Shown here one piece after another: positions 60,821-64,000 of a DNA stretch of 64,000 nt. Below the pieces are notes generated by a model. It made no database searches, was not told the DNA's origin, and saw only the letters and a list, made by a program, of their open reading frames with translations. Made by a program: the position numbers and the translations under genes. The stretch covers positions 429,427-493,426 of the forward strand of contig CAADRB010000032.1 of NCBI GenBank assembly GCA_900708905.1. The letters are read 5' to 3'. This DNA is from Hymenolepis diminuta. Its lineage: Eukaryota; Platyhelminthes; Cestoda; Cyclophyllidea; Hymenolepididae. How positions within the stretch are numbered: the first letter of the stretch is position 1; the number at the start of each line of letters is the position of its first letter.

Positions 60821-62980
60821 CTGGAATATAAAGTGGAATAAAAATGAAAAATATATAGGCATTTATAACAACAAGTGACACGCTGAAACTTAATACAGTA
60901 TCTTGGGTAAAGATTGAACAAAATTAATAAATGAAACAAGAAGTTAATTTCATGTTTACTGGAGATGAAAACAAGGATTAATAAGTTTAGGTGATGGTAA
61001 ACATTTAAAATGAGCGGGATTCCTTCTTTGTACTTTTAACTTCTTCGTATATTTCGGAAAATAATATCCCTGTGGTCAATTTTTTAAGGTAAATAATACT
61101 GTGTGCACTAGCCACATTTTGATGGCTTTAAACTATTTTAACAATTAAAAGAACATCGAAATACTGAAAAATTAAATATTATATTCTAAAATTTCTACTG
61201 AGAAGAATGGCATAACCGTTTTAATAACAGAATACGAAAAGATCGGCAAATCAAACGTCGACGACTTCAAGTGGTTTCCCCGGTCAATTATAAACGATTT
61301 GCTCAAAGTATCATTAAAACCGACAAAAGGGTGATTAAAAAGCTACTAAGAAACAAAAAAATGTGAAATAAATTGTCGAGCGTTCTGTTTGTCATTCCTT
61401 CATACTTTCAGGTGAGTTTTGGTTCTTACGGCAAGGCTTCAGAACATTTAAACTAAGAATAAGTCTGTAAGATTTGCAATATTGCTTTTAAATAAATTAG
61501 TGACAATGCATGATTTTTTAAGCATCCCGAAAGCTTTTCTTTGTTTCAGAAATATTTAGGCGTCGAGCATTAGATTATTACACGATAACACCCAGCCATC
61601 TTTCAATGAGATTTTTCATATAATTCCCTGAGAAAGCATCTGAAAAATGGGCTCTTGACTGCATCTGAAGCTGATATTACAGGAGTGACAAATTTTAAAA
61701 GTGTGATTTGTTAAAGCAAAGACAATTTCTCTTCTGAAGTAAATGCGTGCACAACAAGGAAATACCTACAGTCAGAGATAGTGAAAACAACTCTACATTT
61801 GAATAACAACCGATCAATTCGACATTTTTAGAAATTAAGAATTAATGAGTCCAAAAATTGAAAGGAAATCAGAAAAATAGGCAAATGAGAAGTGCAAAAC
61901 GAAGTAATTAAAAAGAACCCTGACAGTAAGCCATAAATACCTTTGATTCACGATTATTGCTTGCCATTCTTGCAAAATTTAATTGCTTACAAGTTTTGAT
62001 CATTAAATGACAAGGTTTCAAATCCCACTGGCGTGCAACAATAGAAGGAAATTGGCCTATTCACTGATAGAGTCTAAAATTGGACAGCTACAAGAAAATT
62101 TCCAAGTCTTAAAACCTCAACAAATGTAAGTGGTGCAAGACACTTACTTTCATTGAGGGCATGGTTTTATGTTAGGCGAAGTGCTATATTTAATTTATTT
62201 CCGAAATCGTACAAGTTTGGCTTAATTTTTATAACAGTTTTGTGACAAATGAACGAACGCTTGTTGCAAATTAATCATCTCCACCATACAGCGCATTCCA
62301 AAAGGCGTTCGATATATGAACGCATGTGAATGCACACAGCTAATTTCTATTATGACATTGCAAAAGAGAAAATTGCTTAATGCGTGTGAAAAATAGAGAG
62401 TCTAAAACTCAGATGCATTAAAAACATTTATACAACCAAAGGAATTATACCTATTCAATTTATAAAGGTAATCAATGATCTTAGAGTTCAAGAAATTAGG
62501 GGAGAAATAAATGATAAATCTTGCTGCTGTCCCAAAAAACGCACATAGAGATCCATATATCTGCTTTGTCCTTTCGGATGATGATTTCCTATTGGTGCTC
62601 ATCAGGCTAGCGAAGGATCCAAAACTGAACCCCACGTACCTTAATTCGACGCTTATTACGGCCTTTTTCCCATGTAAGATGCACTAATGTTTATCCTTTC
62701 CTCTTCCAAGCTTAAATTCTTATCTTGCCCCTCTCTTTCCTTCCAGTACATCCTTTCTCTTCACTCGACTTTTAATCTTCTGATTTGGAAAAGAGCGTTG
62801 GGCCTTGTTATTCATTCTTTGTGTAAGAAGACAAATCTAAGCCTAAACTTGGTCGAGCTCTCAAAGTAGTTCTACTGACTGGATATGGTGCCGTTTAATC
62901 AAAGGCTCCTTGACAGAAAACATTTCCCAAAATATCTTAGGTAGATGAATAGCATCTAGATCTCACTGATGGGAAACTTG
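60821..62980. other. AT-rich stretch, probably intronic to the minus-strand gene
   Basis: No domain or repeat recognised. A minus frame at 62402-62635 (containing LMSTNRKSSSERTKQ) has a plausible acceptor before it but no family match, so it is not called as an exon. Confidence 0.45.
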
Positions 62981-62984
62981 CACG

Positions 62985-63115
62985 TTGCTTTCCTACCTCT
63001 AGCCAGTTCCATTAATCAAGCAGCTCATCGGATACCCACTGATGAGTATCGGACCCAAGACCTTGCTAGATGTGTGCACTGACCGCTGTGCTACCGAGGA
63101 ACTGTGACTGATTCA
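62985..63115 (-). repeat. tRNA-derived SINE-like copy D
   Basis: On minus: box A TAGCACAGCGGTCAGTGC (63093-63076) and box B GGGTCCGATACTC (63056-63044), about 37 nt apart start to start. This is the best-preserved promoter pair of the copies found. The downstream CATCAGTGGGTATCCGATGA is partly shared with copies A and B. No 3' tail repeat was identified. Confidence 0.5.
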
Positions 63116-63582
63116 TCTCAAGCACAAATACCTGTCACTGGTGAGGAATGTTAACGCGGAATATTACACACATAGAAAAGAACAAAGAGTACCACGGGTT
63201 AGTCGGAATATGTCAAGAAAAAAATAGAATAAAGGCGGTCATTTAAATAAGACGGTGGTGTGAACGTAAGTCTTTGCACCTGGAAAGTAGACTATTGTCG
63301 TTGTTATAAGCCAGAATTTTCAAAATGCCATTATTTAATAACGGCTTGGGGGAAATAGGAGTGCAATGAACCATTGAATTTATCAGCTGTACCGATAATT
63401 AACTGTCAGTTTTGGGTCATTAAAAGAAAAAAACATTGTAAAAACCACTCTCTTTATAACAAATGACAAACGCCGGAATCTTTAAAAGGGACCGAGAAGC
63501 TTTGAGTCCTATTGTATACCTAGGTCCAAATTATTTTAATATCTTATCCTATTAGTTATTTAAATGCAATAATCATTCTTTG

Positions 63583-63665
63583 GATCAAGGTCAATATACC
63601 CCCCGTAATATGCATCAAGGTCAATATACCCCCCGTAATATGCATCAAGGTCAATATACCCCCCG
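63583..63665. repeat. 30-bp tandem repeat, about 2.8 units
   Basis: Unit ATCAAGGTCAATATACCCCC plus CGTAATATGC is repeated, with units starting near 63583, 63613 and 63643. The copies appear exact until the last breaks at CCCCCCGG. The array abuts the transposase frame end (63668), so it may be a terminal or subterminal repeat of the element. Confidence 0.9.
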
Positions 63666-63667
63666 GT

Positions 63668-64000
63668 CTAAAAAATGCAACCTTTTTGCAACTTCACAAA
63701 CGCTTTGAGTTTATTGTTGAAAGACTCAACATTTTGTGTATGGATTCCAGTAATCGGATCCACAAAGTGATATTTGTGTGTTATCTTTTTGTGAATAAAT
63801 TCATCTGCCGGATCAAGGGCGTTATATGCAGGCCATTCATCCGTATGTATTTCTGACCCGGAACGAATAACTCTTCGAATAATCGGAAGAAGTACGTTGG
63901 AGTCACGACTGGGAACAACTTGAGCGTATCCTATCCCTGGAGCAGTTGATGTATCAACCATTGTAATTGCCCAAGTCTTATTTCTCGGGGCTCTCCCACG
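63668..64000 (-). mobile_element. Merlin-type (ISXO2-like DDE) transposase, partial and truncated
   Basis: The open frame enters from the window edge (RGRAPRNKTWAIT) and continues MVDTSTAPGIGYAQVV, IIRRVIRSGSEIHTDEWPAY, HKYHFVDPITGIHTQNVES and FNNKLKAF. These are hallmarks of the ISXO2/IS1595-type DDE domain used by eukaryotic Merlin transposons. The second acidic residue (TDEW) and the Glu of NVESFNN are visible; the first catalytic Asp would lie outside the window. The frame stops soon after FNNKLKAFVKLQKG, earlier than expected for Merlin, so the 3' end seems truncated. The N-terminal zinc-finger part is not in view. Such elements excise and reinsert via terminal inverted repeats. Confidence 0.85.

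Noticed and set aside
63583..63665. CRISPR-like array
   Set aside because: Direct tandem 30-bp units with no spacers in a eukaryotic context beside a transposase.

Overview
This is an AT-rich eukaryotic nuclear window with split genes, several very short introns (34-43 nt) beside introns of 2-11 kb, and Ty3/gypsy LTR elements with a TGGTGAC-type primer site. It also carries a Merlin-type DNA transposon and tRNA-derived repeats. Together these suggest a parasitic flatworm (tapeworm or fluke). The phylum is an inference, and the class cannot be settled from the sequence alone.

Layout. 1-12.5 kb: no recognisable gene; one clean solo LTR (8490-8844) and one degenerate tRNA-like repeat. 12.5-22.8 kb: a compact housekeeping cluster. 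PSMD7/Rpn8 lies on plus. A possible small histone-fold-like gene, a PREY (PYURF) homologue and RPP21 lie on minus, and TAF8 lies on plus, divergent from RPP21. TAF8 has short 5' introns and a 3.2-kb fourth intron holding two solo LTRs. Most of these genes are invisible as long ORFs; I rebuilt them from splice sites and reading phase.

22.8-27 kb: a pol-less gag-bearing LTR element on minus, then a second copy of the 503-bp solo LTR, apparently identical to the one inside TAF8 but inverted. 27.2-30.5 kb: a single-exon divergent arrestin (plus), converging on NDUFB4 (minus), which diverges from the next gene. 30.5-53.9 kb or beyond: one long plus-strand gene for a coiled-coil protein, built from tiny exons with phase-consistent junctions (one junction unresolved) and including two GC-AG introns. 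One of its introns holds an unusual pol-end/LTR/gag arrangement. 57.9-60.8 kb: the last two exons of a minus-strand Ser/Pro/Arg-rich protein of unknown function. 60.9-64 kb: repeats, and at the edge a truncated Merlin/ISXO2 transposase next to a 30-bp tandem array.

How the genes relate. The recognised genes serve basic cell functions: proteasome lid, RNase P, TFIID, a mitochondrial assembly factor and respiratory complex I. They share two head-to-head intergenic regions and one very tight tandem pair (RPP21 to PREY, 71 bp) that could be a trans-spliced two-gene unit. I found no novel defence or biosynthetic system. The most informative unusual signals are the LTR history of the TAF8 intron, the RPP21-PREY junction, the pol-LTR-gag junction, and the divergent arrestin.
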